From positions 1 through 14,165 of the forward strand of contig JBECKQ010000466.1 of assembly GCA_040235375.1 (NCBI GenBank): a stretch of 14,165 bases of DNA, given 5' to 3'. A program made the position numbers and the translations under genes. Shown here piece after piece: positions 1-6,870 of this stretch; position 1 is the first letter of the stretch, and each line of letters begins with the position of its first letter. The notes under the pieces were generated by a model. The model was not told the DNA's origin, ran no database searches, and worked only from the letters and a program-made list of their open reading frames with translations. The stretch comes from JBECKQ01 sp040235375 (lineage in GTDB: Bacteria; Planctomycetota; Phycisphaerae; UBA1845).

Positions 1-275
1 TGGAGGATGCTCACGTCGTCCGGCAGTCGCGATCCGATCGCCCGGCCGACGTTGGCGGCGGGCATCGACGAGCGGGAGCGGAAGTTGGCCACCTGGCCGA
101 GGGCGTGGACGCCGGCATCCGTCCGCCCGGACCCGCGGAGCGACACCGTTTCGCCCATCACCCGCTGGGCAACCTCCTCGATGATACCCTGCACGGTCCG
201 CATGCCGGGCTGCTTCTGCCAGCCGTGAAAATCTGTGCCGTCGTAGGCGATAACCAGCTTGATGTTGCGCTCCAC
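1..275 (-). CDS. truA: tRNA pseudouridine(38-40) synthase TruA, 5' part only
   Basis: The reverse strand encodes the N-terminal 91 residues of TruA, which isomerises uridines 38-40 in the anticodon arm of many tRNAs. Visible signatures are IAYDGTDFHGWQ near residues 9-20 and GSGRTDAGVHA near 48-58, whose Asp53 is the family's catalytic nucleophile. The gene runs off the left edge, so the C-terminal half is not seen. I chose the GTG at 275 because the family normally begins a few residues before the K-x-x-x-x-Y-D-G strand. An in-frame ATG at 308 would add 11 residues (M-R-E-C-H-A-A-S-I-G-P) that match nothing I know. Neither start has a convincing Shine-Dalgarno sequence. The gene diverges from the aspartate-pathway genes to its right, so both promoters should lie within roughly 276-404. 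Confidence 0.93.
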   Translation of the reverse strand, partial: MERNIKLVIAYDGTDFHGWQKQPGMRTVQGIIEEVAQRVMGETVSLRGSGRTDAGVHALGQVANFRSRSSMPAANVGRAIGSRLPDDVSIL

Positions 276-404
276 GGGGCCGATGCTAGCCGCGTGACAC
301 TCGCGCATCAATACGCCGGCCCGCCGGCAGGCCACTGGCAAGACGGCGGCGAGTTGCGTAACCTTGTCGCCTCTGTCGCCGGGAGTTCCGCGGGCACGAG
401 CGCC

Positions 405-1418
405 ATGCGAATCATCGTCATCGGTTTCGACGCCATCACGCACGCGTTTGTGCAGCTCTTGCACGAGCGAAGCCGGAGTCTGTACGCGCGGCACGGGTTT
501 GCCCCGACGATCGTCGGGGTCGCCGATGCCGGCCGGGCGGTCGTTGCCGAAGGCGGGCTGGACCTCACAGACCTGCTGGCCGCGAAGGCGACGAGCGCCG
601 GCATCGTCGAACTGGCCCGCGACGCCCATCCGATTCTCGACGCCGAAGAGGCAATCTGCGAGGCCCCCACCGACGTGATCATCGACACGACGTCGAGCGC
701 GCTCGCTGAACCCGGCCCCGGCATCCGCCATCTGAAGGCGGCGTTTCGCTCGGGGCTGCACGCGGTCACCGTCAACCTGGCGCCGCTGGCGAGAGCGCTG
801 CCCGGCCTTCGCGAACTGGCCGACTACAACCGAGTGCTGTTTCGATTCAGTGGCTGCGTTGGCGCCGGGACGCCGATGCTCGCCTTCGCCGAGCAGTGCG
901 CGCAGGGCGACGACATCGTAGAGCTGCGCGCCGTCTTCGACGGTCCGGCCAACAGGTTGTTGTGCGCGATGCACGACGGGCGGCTGGATTTTGACGCAGC
1001 ACGTGCACTCGCCGCGCCGCCGAATGGCGATGCGGCAGAGACTGATATGGACGGCGTCGCCACCGCCATCAAGCTCGTGATCTTTGCCAACGTGATCCTC
1101 AATCGGAAGACGACGCTTGACGACACTCACATTACGGGAATTCGGGATGTCGATCGTCGGCAGATCGAAGCCGCCGCGGCGCAGCAAAAGCACATCAAGC
1201 TGGTCGGCAGCATCGGCGAAGGCATAAACGTCGCCCCGGCCGAAGTGCGTGCCGGCGGCCTGCTGGACGTGCCTGGCGATTCCAACGCCATAAGTCTTAC
1301 ACTCCGCCACGCGGGCGAGGTAACTCTTGCCGGTCGCGGCGGAGGCGCCAAGCAGATCGCTGCGGCCATCCTGCGTGACCTGCTCAACATCTGGCATGAG
1401 ATCGGGAGCCGATCGTGA
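405..1418 (+). CDS. Homoserine dehydrogenase homolog with lost catalytic residues
   Basis: A 337-residue protein aligned by eye with short, ACT-less homoserine dehydrogenases of the archaeal type. Supporting segments are GVADAGRAV and GGLDLTDLLAA (N-terminal domain), CVGAGTPML (151-159), ETDMDGVATAIKL (212-224) and the C-terminal GRGGGAKQIAAAILRDLLNI. The family reduces aspartate semialdehyde to homoserine with NAD(P)H. Several expected key positions are changed. The N-terminal G-x-G-x-x-G loop reads GFDAIT (7-12), the T-A-N-K lysine is Leu125 (TVNL), G-T-T-N is GPAN (180-183), and the Asp of G-x-D-x-x-x-K is Ala219. Glu212 and Lys223 remain. The frame is intact and its stop overlaps the lysC start, so it is probably expressed. 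I placed the start at ATG 405 because it directly opens the first beta strand; upstream codons overlap the divergent truA. The protein could be an inactive or regulatory paralog, or a different oxidoreductase. Confidence 0.8.
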   Translation: MRIIVIGFDAITHAFVQLLHERSRSLYARHGFAPTIVGVADAGRAVVAEGGLDLTDLLAAKATSAGIVELARDAHPILDAEEAICEAPTDVIIDTTSSALAEPGPGIRHLKAAFRSGLHAVTVNLAPLARALPGLRELADYNRVLFRFSGCVGAGTPMLAFAEQCAQGDDIVELRAVFDGPANRLLCAMHDGRLDFDAARALAAPPNGDAAETDMDGVATAIKLVIFANVILNRKTTLDDTHITGIRDVDRRQIEAAAAQQKHIKLVGSIGEGINVAPAEVRAGGLLDVPGDSNAISLTLRHAGEVTLAGRGGGAKQIAAAILRDLLNIWHEIGSRS

Positions 1419-2767
1419 TTATCGTGATGAAATTCGGGGGCTCGTCCGTCGCGGACGCCGACTCGATTCGCCGCTGCGCCGACATCGTCCGCAAGCACGA
1501 CGGCGACCGGGTCATCACCGTCGTCTCGGCGATGGGCGGCGTGACGGACATGCTCGTCAGCTTGGCCCACAGCGCGGTCGCCGGCGGGCACGCCCAGGTG
1601 CACTCGCTGCTCGGCAAGCTGCACGAGATCCACGAGACCGCGGCCCGCGCGTTCGGCGTCGAAGAGGAGGTCGCCCCGCTTCTCACCCAGCTCGACACGC
1701 TTGTCGCCGGTATCGGCGCGGTCGGCGAGCTTACGCTGCGCTCGCAGGACGCCGTTCTTTCGTTCGGCGAACGGCTGTCGTCGGTCATTGTCGCCGCGGC
1801 GCTTGAGGGGCACGCGATGACTGGCCACGAGGCCGGCATCGTCACCGACGACACCCACACCGAGGCCAGCCCGCTGATGCAGCTCTCGGTATACCAAATC
1901 AAGGAGAACCTGCTGCCGCGGCTCGAGCGCGGCGAGCGCGTGGTCGTGACCGGCTTCATCGCCACCACGCAGCACGGCGTGATCACCACCATCGGCCGCG
2001 GAGGCTCCGACCTGACCGCCGCGCTGCTCGGCGCCGGCCTGCCGGCGGATGAAGTCTGGATCTGGAGCGACGTGGACGGACTCATGAGCGCCGACCCGCG
2101 CATCGTTCCCGCGGCCCACCTGCTCGACCACGTCACCTTCGCCGAGGCGATCGAGATGGGCCAGTTCGGGGCGAAGTCGATGCACCCGCGGGCGCTCGAG
2201 CCGGCCGCAGAGTTCGGCGTCCCCGTCCGCATGCGCAACACGTTCAAGCCCGACGCGGCGGGCACGCTCATCACCACTGGATCGCCGAACGGCGAGACCG
2301 TCCGCTGCGTGCTCCGCCTGCGCGGATCGGCCCTGGTCACAATCGCCGGCGCGGCGATGATCGGCCGGCCGGGCACTGCGGCCCGCGTGTTCGAAGCCCT
2401 GGCCGAGGCCGGCGTCAACGTGCAGGTCATTTCGCAAAGCGTCTCCGAAGCAGGGATTTGCGTGGTGACGCCCGGCGGGCAAGCCGACCGGGCACGAATC
2501 GCCCTGGAAGGCCGCCTCGTGCGGACGGGTGTCGCCAGGCACGTGGACGTGCAGACCGACATCGACGTTGTCGCGGTCGTCGGCTCGGGCATGACCGGCG
2601 TACCCGGCATCGCCGCCCGCGTGTTCGGAGCGGTCGCCAAGAGAGACATCAACGTCATGGCGATCGCCCAGGGGTCGTCCGAGCTGAGCATCTGCTTTGT
2701 CGTGCGGGCGGACGCGTCCACGGCGGCCGTGCAGGCGCTGCACGAGGAGTTCGGGCTGGCCCGGTAG
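1415..2767 (+). CDS. lysC: Aspartate kinase with two C-terminal ACT domains
   Basis: This 450-residue protein phosphorylates aspartate, the first step toward lysine, threonine, methionine and diaminopimelate. The kinase domain shows KFGGSSVAD (6-14), FGERLSS (118-124), TTIGRGGSDL (191-200) and the DVDG/ADPR pair (219-229). Two ACT domains follow, roughly 307-370 and 385-445. The second contains SGMTGVPGIAARVF and INVMAIAQGSSELSI, the allosteric signature of the family. The GTG start at 1415 overlaps the preceding stop as GTGA and has GGGAG at 1404-1408 at good spacing, which argues for translational coupling. The ATG at 1427 would cut off the first beta strand. Feedback inhibition by lysine or threonine is likely from the ACT domains, but which effector acts cannot be read from the sequence. 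All catalytic motifs look intact, in contrast to the gene before it. Confidence 0.95.
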   Translation: MIIVMKFGGSSVADADSIRRCADIVRKHDGDRVITVVSAMGGVTDMLVSLAHSAVAGGHAQVHSLLGKLHEIHETAARAFGVEEEVAPLLTQLDTLVAGIGAVGELTLRSQDAVLSFGERLSSVIVAAALEGHAMTGHEAGIVTDDTHTEASPLMQLSVYQIKENLLPRLERGERVVVTGFIATTQHGVITTIGRGGSDLTAALLGAGLPADEVWIWSDVDGLMSADPRIVPAAHLLDHVTFAEAIEMGQFGAKSMHPRALEPAAEFGVPVRMRNTFKPDAAGTLITTGSPNGETVRCVLRLRGSALVTIAGAAMIGRPGTAARVFEALAEAGVNVQVISQSVSEAGICVVTPGGQADRARIALEGRLVRTGVARHVDVQTDIDVVAVVGSGMTGVPGIAARVFGAVAKRDINVMAIAQGSSELSICFVVRADASTAAVQALHEEFGLAR

Positions 2768-2829
2768 CGTGCGATGCGTCCTGCTGCCGGCGATTGCGTT
2801 TCGCTTTGATTCCGGGCTACACTTGAAAG

Positions 2830-3843
2830 ATGTTCAAAACCGCCGCCATTGTTGGAGCAACGGGCGCTGTCGGCGCTGAGTTCATTTCGGTCATCGACGA
2901 GCGCCCGCCTATCGCGGAGAGCTTTGTCCTGCTGGCTTCGGCACGGAGCGCCGGTCGCGAGTTGAGCGTGTGCGGCCGCAACTACACGGTTCGCGAACTG
3001 ACGGACGACGCCTTCGCCGGCGTTGATCTCGCCCTGTTTTCCGCCGGCGCCGACCGCAGCAGGCGGTATGCTCCCCGTGCGGTCGAGGCGGGCGCGATCG
3101 TGGTAGACAACTCTTCCGCATTCCGCATGGACCCGGATGTCCCGCTCGTCGTACCGGAAGTGAATCCCGAGGACGCTTTGCGGCACAAGGGCATCATCGC
3201 CAATCCGAACTGCTCGACGATCATCATGGTCGCGGCGGTCTGGCCGTTGCATCGCGTCAACCGCATTCGCCGGATCGTGGTCAGCACGTACCAGGCGGCC
3301 AGCGGCGCCGGGCTCCGCGCCATGCAGGAGCTGGAGTCGCAGACGCGCGACGTGCTCGCCGGTCGGCCGGCAATGCCCCGGGCATTCCCCGTCCAATGTG
3401 CGTTCAACGTCTTTTCGCACAACTCGGCGATCGACGACACCGGCTACAACGCCGAAGAGCGGAAAATGATCGCCGAGACGCGCAAGATGTTTCACGACAG
3501 CGAGATCCAGATCACGGCGACGTGCGTGCGCGTGCCCGTCGTTCGCGCCCACAGCGAGGCGATCAACCTTACGTTCGAGGAGCCGATGACGCCGGACGCG
3601 GCGCGGGCGATCCTCCAGGAAGCGACGGGCGTCCGCGTCGTGGATGACGTAGCCGCCCAGCGATTCCCCATGCCGATCGACGCGGCCGGAGCCGATGACG
3701 TGCTCGTCGGCCGCATCCGGCAGGATCTTTCCCAACCGGACGGCCGCGGCCTCGATCTGTTCGTGTCCGGCGATCAGCTTCGCAAAGGCGCCGCGCTGAA
3801 CGCCGTCCAGATCGCCGAGTTGCTGAATATGCCGGGGCATTAA
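2830..3843 (+). CDS. asd: Aspartate-semialdehyde dehydrogenase
   Basis: This 337-residue enzyme reduces aspartyl phosphate, the LysC product, to aspartate semialdehyde with NADPH. It has the nucleotide loop GATGAVG (9-15), the DNSSAFRM segment (93-100), the active-site cysteine in NPNCST (Cys128) and the catalytic histidine in RVPVVRAHSEAI (His241). Length and motif order match the usual bacterial enzyme. It follows lysC by 62 nt on the same strand and is probably the third gene of the same unit, although the gap leaves room for a second promoter. The ATG start at 2830 lies directly before the first Rossmann strand. The ribosome binding site is weak (TTGAAAG just before the start). Nothing in the sequence suggests damage. 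Confidence 0.96.
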   Translation: MFKTAAIVGATGAVGAEFISVIDERPPIAESFVLLASARSAGRELSVCGRNYTVRELTDDAFAGVDLALFSAGADRSRRYAPRAVEAGAIVVDNSSAFRMDPDVPLVVPEVNPEDALRHKGIIANPNCSTIIMVAAVWPLHRVNRIRRIVVSTYQAASGAGLRAMQELESQTRDVLAGRPAMPRAFPVQCAFNVFSHNSAIDDTGYNAEERKMIAETRKMFHDSEIQITATCVRVPVVRAHSEAINLTFEEPMTPDAARAILQEATGVRVVDDVAAQRFPMPIDAAGADDVLVGRIRQDLSQPDGRGLDLFVSGDQLRKGAALNAVQIAELLNMPGH

Positions 3844-3873
3844 CGACGCGGGGCGGCAGCCTGCCACGAGCAG

Positions 3874-3904
3874 AAACCCGCGAGATCCGTCGAGCCGCGG
3901 TTTT
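3874..3904 (+). terminator. Possible intrinsic terminator after asd
   Basis: About 30 nt after the asd stop, AAACCCGCG (3874-3882) can pair with CGCGGTTT (3896-3903) with one bulged C. The loop is 13 nt and the 3' arm ends in a short run of four T. Position and orientation suit an end for the hom-lysC-asd transcript. The U-tract is short, so this is only a candidate. Confidence 0.35.
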
Positions 3905-3946
3905 CGTGTCAACCATTTGCGCCGGCGGCTCGTCAATACATGGGCG

Positions 3947-3965
3947 GCCCGCATGTGGTGCGGGC
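3947..3965 (+). repeat. 7-bp inverted repeat in the leader of the prepilin-like gene
   Basis: GCCCGCA (3947-3953) and TGCGGGC (3959-3965) form a perfect 7-bp stem around a TGTGG loop, about 65 nt before the start at 4031. It could be a leader hairpin or an operator. It has no following T-run, so I do not read it as a terminator. Confidence 0.35.
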
Positions 3966-4030
3966 GGCGTGCACCTATGATCGCGCTGCGAACGGCCACG
4001 GCTCGCTTGTCCCGCTGAAGAGGTGTCTCC

Positions 4031-4987
4031 ATGAACCGGCCCATTCGGCGATCAACCGTTCGAGCGTTCACGCTCGTCGAATTGCTGGTCGTGATCTCGA
4101 TCATCGCCCTGCTCATCGCCATCCTGGTACCCACGCTATCCCGCGCCCGCCAGCAGGTTCGCGGCGTCGCCTGCCGCTCGAACATGAAGCAGCTCATGAA
4201 CGGGATGTTCTACTACGTCGCCGACTACCAGGTGTTCCCCGGCACGCATGGCTTGTTCTGGATGCAAAACCTCTTCAGCGAGGAATGGAGCCGGCCGGCC
4301 GGCGTCACCTGGGACGGCGCCCGCGACAGGATCGTCAATCTCACCATCAACCCGCCCTACGACCAGCCGTATTACCTCAATCCGGAGTTCGTCGCGGACG
4401 TGCCCGGCAAAGGTACGATCTTCAGCTATGTCAAGGACCCGAGCGTGTACACGTGCCCGTCGGACAAGCCGGGAAAGGCCGAGAACACGCCCACGGGCGG
4501 TGGCGGTAACGGGCGACTTTCGTATTCGCTCAACGCCTATGTCGGCTACCAGTCGCCCGAGCGACTGCAGAGCTTCAAGTACGTGGATGCCACGGCGGAC
4601 AATCCCCTGCCCGACGGCCACAACACGCGCGACTTCGCCGCCGGCCAGCACGTCGCCTTCCCCCCTGCCGGGTTCATGACCCTTTTCGAGGAGCACCCGG
4701 CGTTCAACATGAACGGCAGCTTCCCGGACGGCAACTTCAACGAGCTGGACCGCATCGCCACGCGCCACATGCCGAAGGCGGGCACGGACGGCCACCACGT
4801 CACCGGCCGGACCGGCATCGCCTTCCTCGACGGCCACGCCGAGGGCCGCAGCTACCCGGCGAAGACCGACGGCCGGTCGCTCTTCACCGAGATGGGCCTG
4901 CCCTACTACTGGCGTCAAACCGGCCCGCAGGACCGCGCCAACGTTTCCGCTCTCATCCGCGACCTGCACGGCCCCTGCCCGTGGTAG
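4031..4987 (+). CDS. Type IV prepilin-like (N-methylation, H-X-DG type) protein
   Basis: A 318-residue protein with a short basic leader (MNRPIRRSTVRA) followed by FTLVELLVVISIIALL and a roughly 20-residue hydrophobic helix. This is the class III signal cut by prepilin peptidase between Ala and Phe, with Glu at +5. The rest is a predicted extracytoplasmic domain with a C-terminal His-X10-Asp-Gly-His motif (HVTGRTGIAFLDGH). It is one residue longer than the His-X9-Asp-Gly spacing typical of the planctomycete prepilin-like family. Such proteins are pseudopilin-like and are usually scattered as single genes; their function is mostly unknown. No pilus or secretion genes are adjacent. A good ribosome binding site, GAAGAGG (4017-4023), lies 7 nt before the ATG. 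It converges on the zinc-ribbon gene downstream. Confidence 0.85.
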   Translation: MNRPIRRSTVRAFTLVELLVVISIIALLIAILVPTLSRARQQVRGVACRSNMKQLMNGMFYYVADYQVFPGTHGLFWMQNLFSEEWSRPAGVTWDGARDRIVNLTINPPYDQPYYLNPEFVADVPGKGTIFSYVKDPSVYTCPSDKPGKAENTPTGGGGNGRLSYSLNAYVGYQSPERLQSFKYVDATADNPLPDGHNTRDFAAGQHVAFPPAGFMTLFEEHPAFNMNGSFPDGNFNELDRIATRHMPKAGTDGHHVTGRTGIAFLDGHAEGRSYPAKTDGRSLFTEMGLPYYWRQTGPQDRANVSALIRDLHGPCPW

Positions 4988-5108
4988 ACTAGTTGCCGGC
5001 CTTCCACTTCGCCGGCGCAGCCCGGCTGCTCTCGTAACCCGAACCGCGCTAAGCCAATCCGAGCCGCGCCCGGGAGCGGACGTCTACGATCACCCTGCCC
5101 CACGCGAG

Positions 5109-5384
5109 TCATTCCTGCCCTGCTGATTGCTCGTTCAGCCTATGCCCGCAGTTCGGGCAGATGTCTTGCGTCACGCCAGCCAGATCGAATCGACAGTTCG
5201 GGCAACTATTCTTGGGGTGGCGTTCGATCGCCAGGCAGCGAAGCCGCCGGCACCGCTGACACCAGCCGAACCGGTACGACTTGCCCACCGCCCACAGCCG
5301 GAAGATGCCCGCCTGACCCGCGTCGCAAGTCAGCCCGCACGTCAGGCACCGTACCCGCCATCCTGGAGCGAGGTTTCTACGCAT
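5109..5384 (-). CDS. Small twin zinc-ribbon protein, function unknown
   Basis: A 91-residue protein with no family I can name. It carries four CxxC knuckles: C13-x2-C16 and C42-x2-C45 form one likely zinc ribbon, and C61-x2-C64 and C76-x2-C79 form a second, shorter one (CPNCRFDLAG...CPNCG). Extra cysteines are at 20 and 50. The N-terminal half is rich in Arg and aromatic residues. No signal peptide or membrane helix is seen, so it is probably cytoplasmic. It could bind nucleic acid or a protein partner. The ATG at 5384 has a purine-rich GGGGAAG 7 nt upstream. It lies downstream of the arsenate reductase-like gene on the same strand, separated by 155 bp that hold the triple palindrome at 5443-5486, which may be its operator. 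Confidence 0.75.
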   Translation of the reverse strand: MRRNLAPGWRVRCLTCGLTCDAGQAGIFRLWAVGKSYRFGWCQRCRRLRCLAIERHPKNSCPNCRFDLAGVTQDICPNCGHRLNEQSAGQE

Positions 5385-5442
5385 CGATATACTTCCCCGT
5401 CACACCGGAGTAGCGGCCGGCAAAAAACCCCCAGAGCATCAA

Positions 5443-5486
5443 GGATGTACAACATGCCTGTTGTACAACAGCAGTGTTGTACAACG
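5443..5486. promoter_or_regulatory. Three tandem 12-bp palindromes, probable operator array
   Basis: Three copies of a self-complementary 12-mer follow each other at an exact 16-bp period: GGATGTACAACA (5443-5454), TGTTGTACAACA (5459-5470) and TGTTGTACAACG (5475-5486). The 4-nt spacers are TGCC and GCAG. The shared core is TGTACAAC. The array lies 59-102 bp upstream of the zinc-ribbon start and just beyond the arsenate reductase-like stop, so on the minus strand it sits in promoter position for the zinc-ribbon gene. Repeated dyads at fixed spacing suggest cooperative binding of a dimeric repressor. Alternatively the neighbouring halves fold as RNA into 9-10 bp hairpins with tetraloops. I cannot name the regulator. 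Confidence 0.6.
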
Positions 5487-5539
5487 AAACGCAGGACAAC
5501 CGTGCATTGGGCGAGCTTGTTCCGACGGCGATGCGGTCT

Positions 5540-6025
5540 CTACAGCTCCGCCAGCTTCTTCAGCTCGCGTTCGAGCTGCTGGGACGTGAGGCGGTCGAAA
5601 TCGAGGGCGGCCATGCGGCTGATCTTCAATTTGAGGCGGCGGGCGATATGCAGGGCAAGCGCCTTGCGGTCGCCGTCCGTGCCGGGGTAGAACGACGGAT
5701 CGGGCAGAAGCCAGTGGACGCGCACGCCATCGCCGGGGAACACCGGGCAATCCTCCTGGGCGGCGCTATCGCACAGCGTGACGACCACGTCAACGTGCTC
5801 GTCAGCGAACTCGTACCAGCTTTTCGATTCCAGCCCGTCGGCCGGAACGCCCATGGAATCGAGCGTCGCGAGCGTCAACGGGTGAATGAACCCCGCCGGC
5901 GCCGAGCCCGCGCTGTGGAACTCGAACCGATCCCCCGCAACGTGCCGGCCAATGGCTTCGGCCATCGGCGAGCGACAGCAATTGCCGGTGCACAGGAAAA
6001 GAACGACTGGCTTCTTCATCGTCAT
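5540..6025 (-). CDS. arsC: Arsenate reductase, low-molecular-weight phosphatase fold (ArsC, thioredoxin-type)
   Basis: A protein of about 161 residues with the phosphatase P-loop CTGNCCRS (Cys12 to Arg18) near the N-terminus. It has a DP motif in LLPDPSF (Asp109), the usual general acid, and the cysteine pair of VVTLCDSAAQEDCP (Cys85, Cys93). This three-cysteine relay is typical of thioredoxin-coupled arsenate reductases, which turn arsenate into arsenite. Plain tyrosine phosphatases of this fold lack the second pair. The P-loop has Cys where Ser is commoner (N-C-C-R). I chose ATG 6025; ATG 6019, two codons later, is equally possible. A GTG at 6079 would add 18 residues that do not belong to the fold. 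No arsR, arsenite exporter or arsM gene is next to it. Confidence 0.85.
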   Translation of the reverse strand: MTMKKPVVLFLCTGNCCRSPMAEAIGRHVAGDRFEFHSAGSAPAGFIHPLTLATLDSMGVPADGLESKSWYEFADEHVDVVVTLCDSAAQEDCPVFPGDGVRVHWLLPDPSFYPGTDGDRKALALHIARRLKLKISRMAALDFDRLTSQQLERELKKLAEL

Positions 6026-6380
6026 ACTCGCCGAAGCGTATACGGGTGTCGCCTGCTCGGCCATCGGCAACAGTAACACAGCGTGTCATGCGGCAAGAAC
6101 AGGCAGACGCGCCTCGCCGCTCTCCGAACCGGTTGACGTTCTTACGCGATCGAAGGCGCAGCGGTTCCGCGGGTCCGAACAACCCGGTCTGCCCAACTTT
6201 CGCGCGAACCGGTCCCGAACGAAATCGGGTTTCCAGCAGTATCAGAGTGGTAACATCGGTTTTCAACACCCGCCGGGCGGGGTTGATTTGACTGCCGGAT
6301 ACCCTTAGTGTTTGAGGTTTCGGGGTTCAGCCGGGCGGAGCGGCCGCTCCGAACGATGATGGCATCGGCAGGAGCACGAC
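6026..6380. other. Divergent intergenic region between arsC-like gene and ispF
   Basis: This 355-bp spacer separates two divergently transcribed genes, so it should hold promoters for both. I see no credible protein in it. It contains a small hairpin CCCGA-(ACGAAA)-TCGGG followed by TTT (6214-6232), two copies of GAACCGGT (around 6126 and 6206) and a 16-bp palindrome near ispF. A weak promoter-like pair TTGATT (6283-6288) and TAGTGT (6306-6311) at 17-bp spacing points toward ispF, but it matches the consensus poorly. Confidence 0.4.
6336..6351. promoter_or_regulatory. 16-bp perfect palindrome upstream of ispF
   Basis: CGGAGCGGCCGCTCCG is perfectly self-complementary and ends 29 nt before the ispF start codon. 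It could be a protein-binding dyad or an RNA structure in the 5' leader. GC richness makes chance palindromes more likely, so confidence in a function is low. Confidence 0.3.
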
Positions 6381-6866
6381 GTGGCCCAGTTCCGCGTGGG
6401 CGTCGGATACGACATTCATCGGCTCATCGAAGGTCGGCGGCTTGTCCTGGGCGGCGTGGAGTTGCTCCACGACAAGGGTCTGGCCGGCCACAGCGACGGC
6501 GACGTCGTTCTCCACGCGTTGGCCGACGCCCTGCTCGGCGCCTGTAACCTGCCCGACATCGGCGACCTGTTCCCCGACACGGACCCGAAGCTGAAGGGTG
6601 TCGACAGCCGCAAGCTCGTGGCCGAGGTGATCGCCCGCGTCCGAAAAACGGGCTTCGAACCGAACAACGCCGACTGCATCATCCACGCGGAGCGGCCCAG
6701 GCTGACGGAGCACAAGCGGAAGATCGCTGACTCCATCGCCACCCTGCTCGGAATCGACGCCGGCCGCATCTCGGTCAAGGCCAAGACCGCGGAAGGCATG
6801 GGCCCGGTGGGCACCTTTGACGCCATCGCCGCCACCGTCGTGGCGTCCGTCGTTCAGAGAGACTGA
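6381..6866 (+). CDS. ispF: 2-C-methyl-D-erythritol 2,4-cyclodiphosphate synthase
   Basis: A 161-residue enzyme of the MEP isoprenoid pathway that cyclises CDP-methylerythritol phosphate with release of CMP. Zinc ligands are visible in GYDIH (Asp11, His13) and in GHSDGDVVLHALADALLGA (His45). DIGDLFPDTD (59-68), IHAERPRL (101-108) and KAKTAEGMGPVG (133-144) are the other hallmark segments. Length is standard. The start is GTG at 6381, supported by AGGAG at 6370-6374 with 6-nt spacing; the first residues VAQFRVGVGYDIH fit the family. The cysS start follows the stop by 4 nt, so the two are surely co-transcribed. ispF and cysS are also clustered in several other bacteria. Confidence 0.97.
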   Translation: MAQFRVGVGYDIHRLIEGRRLVLGGVELLHDKGLAGHSDGDVVLHALADALLGACNLPDIGDLFPDTDPKLKGVDSRKLVAEVIARVRKTGFEPNNADCIIHAERPRLTEHKRKIADSIATLLGIDAGRISVKAKTAEGMGPVGTFDAIAATVVASVVQRD

Positions 6867-6870
6867 TCAG

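Noticed and set aside
105..404. In-frame upstream extension of the homoserine dehydrogenase homolog
   Set aside because: It overlaps truA on the opposite strand, has no family similarity, and the Rossmann strand begins exactly at ATG 405.
1384..4197. Very long open frame on the minus strand opposite lysC and asd
   Set aside because: It mirrors the codon bias of two clear genes in high-GC DNA; its translation is low-complexity Ala/Arg/Ser-rich with no domain.
4988..5108. Bidirectional terminator between the convergent prepilin-like and zinc-ribbon genes
   Set aside because: GCCGGC repeats near 4993-5014 can pair, but there is no T-run on either side, so I could not support a call.
5443..5486. 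CRISPR array
   Set aside because: The repeats are only 12 bp, the spacers 4 bp, and no cas gene is nearby; an operator array fits better.
6817..6870. Upstream extension of CysS
   Set aside because: It would overlap the end of ispF by about 50 nt and precede the conserved RVYNTLT start; ATG 6871 with a 4-nt gap is better.
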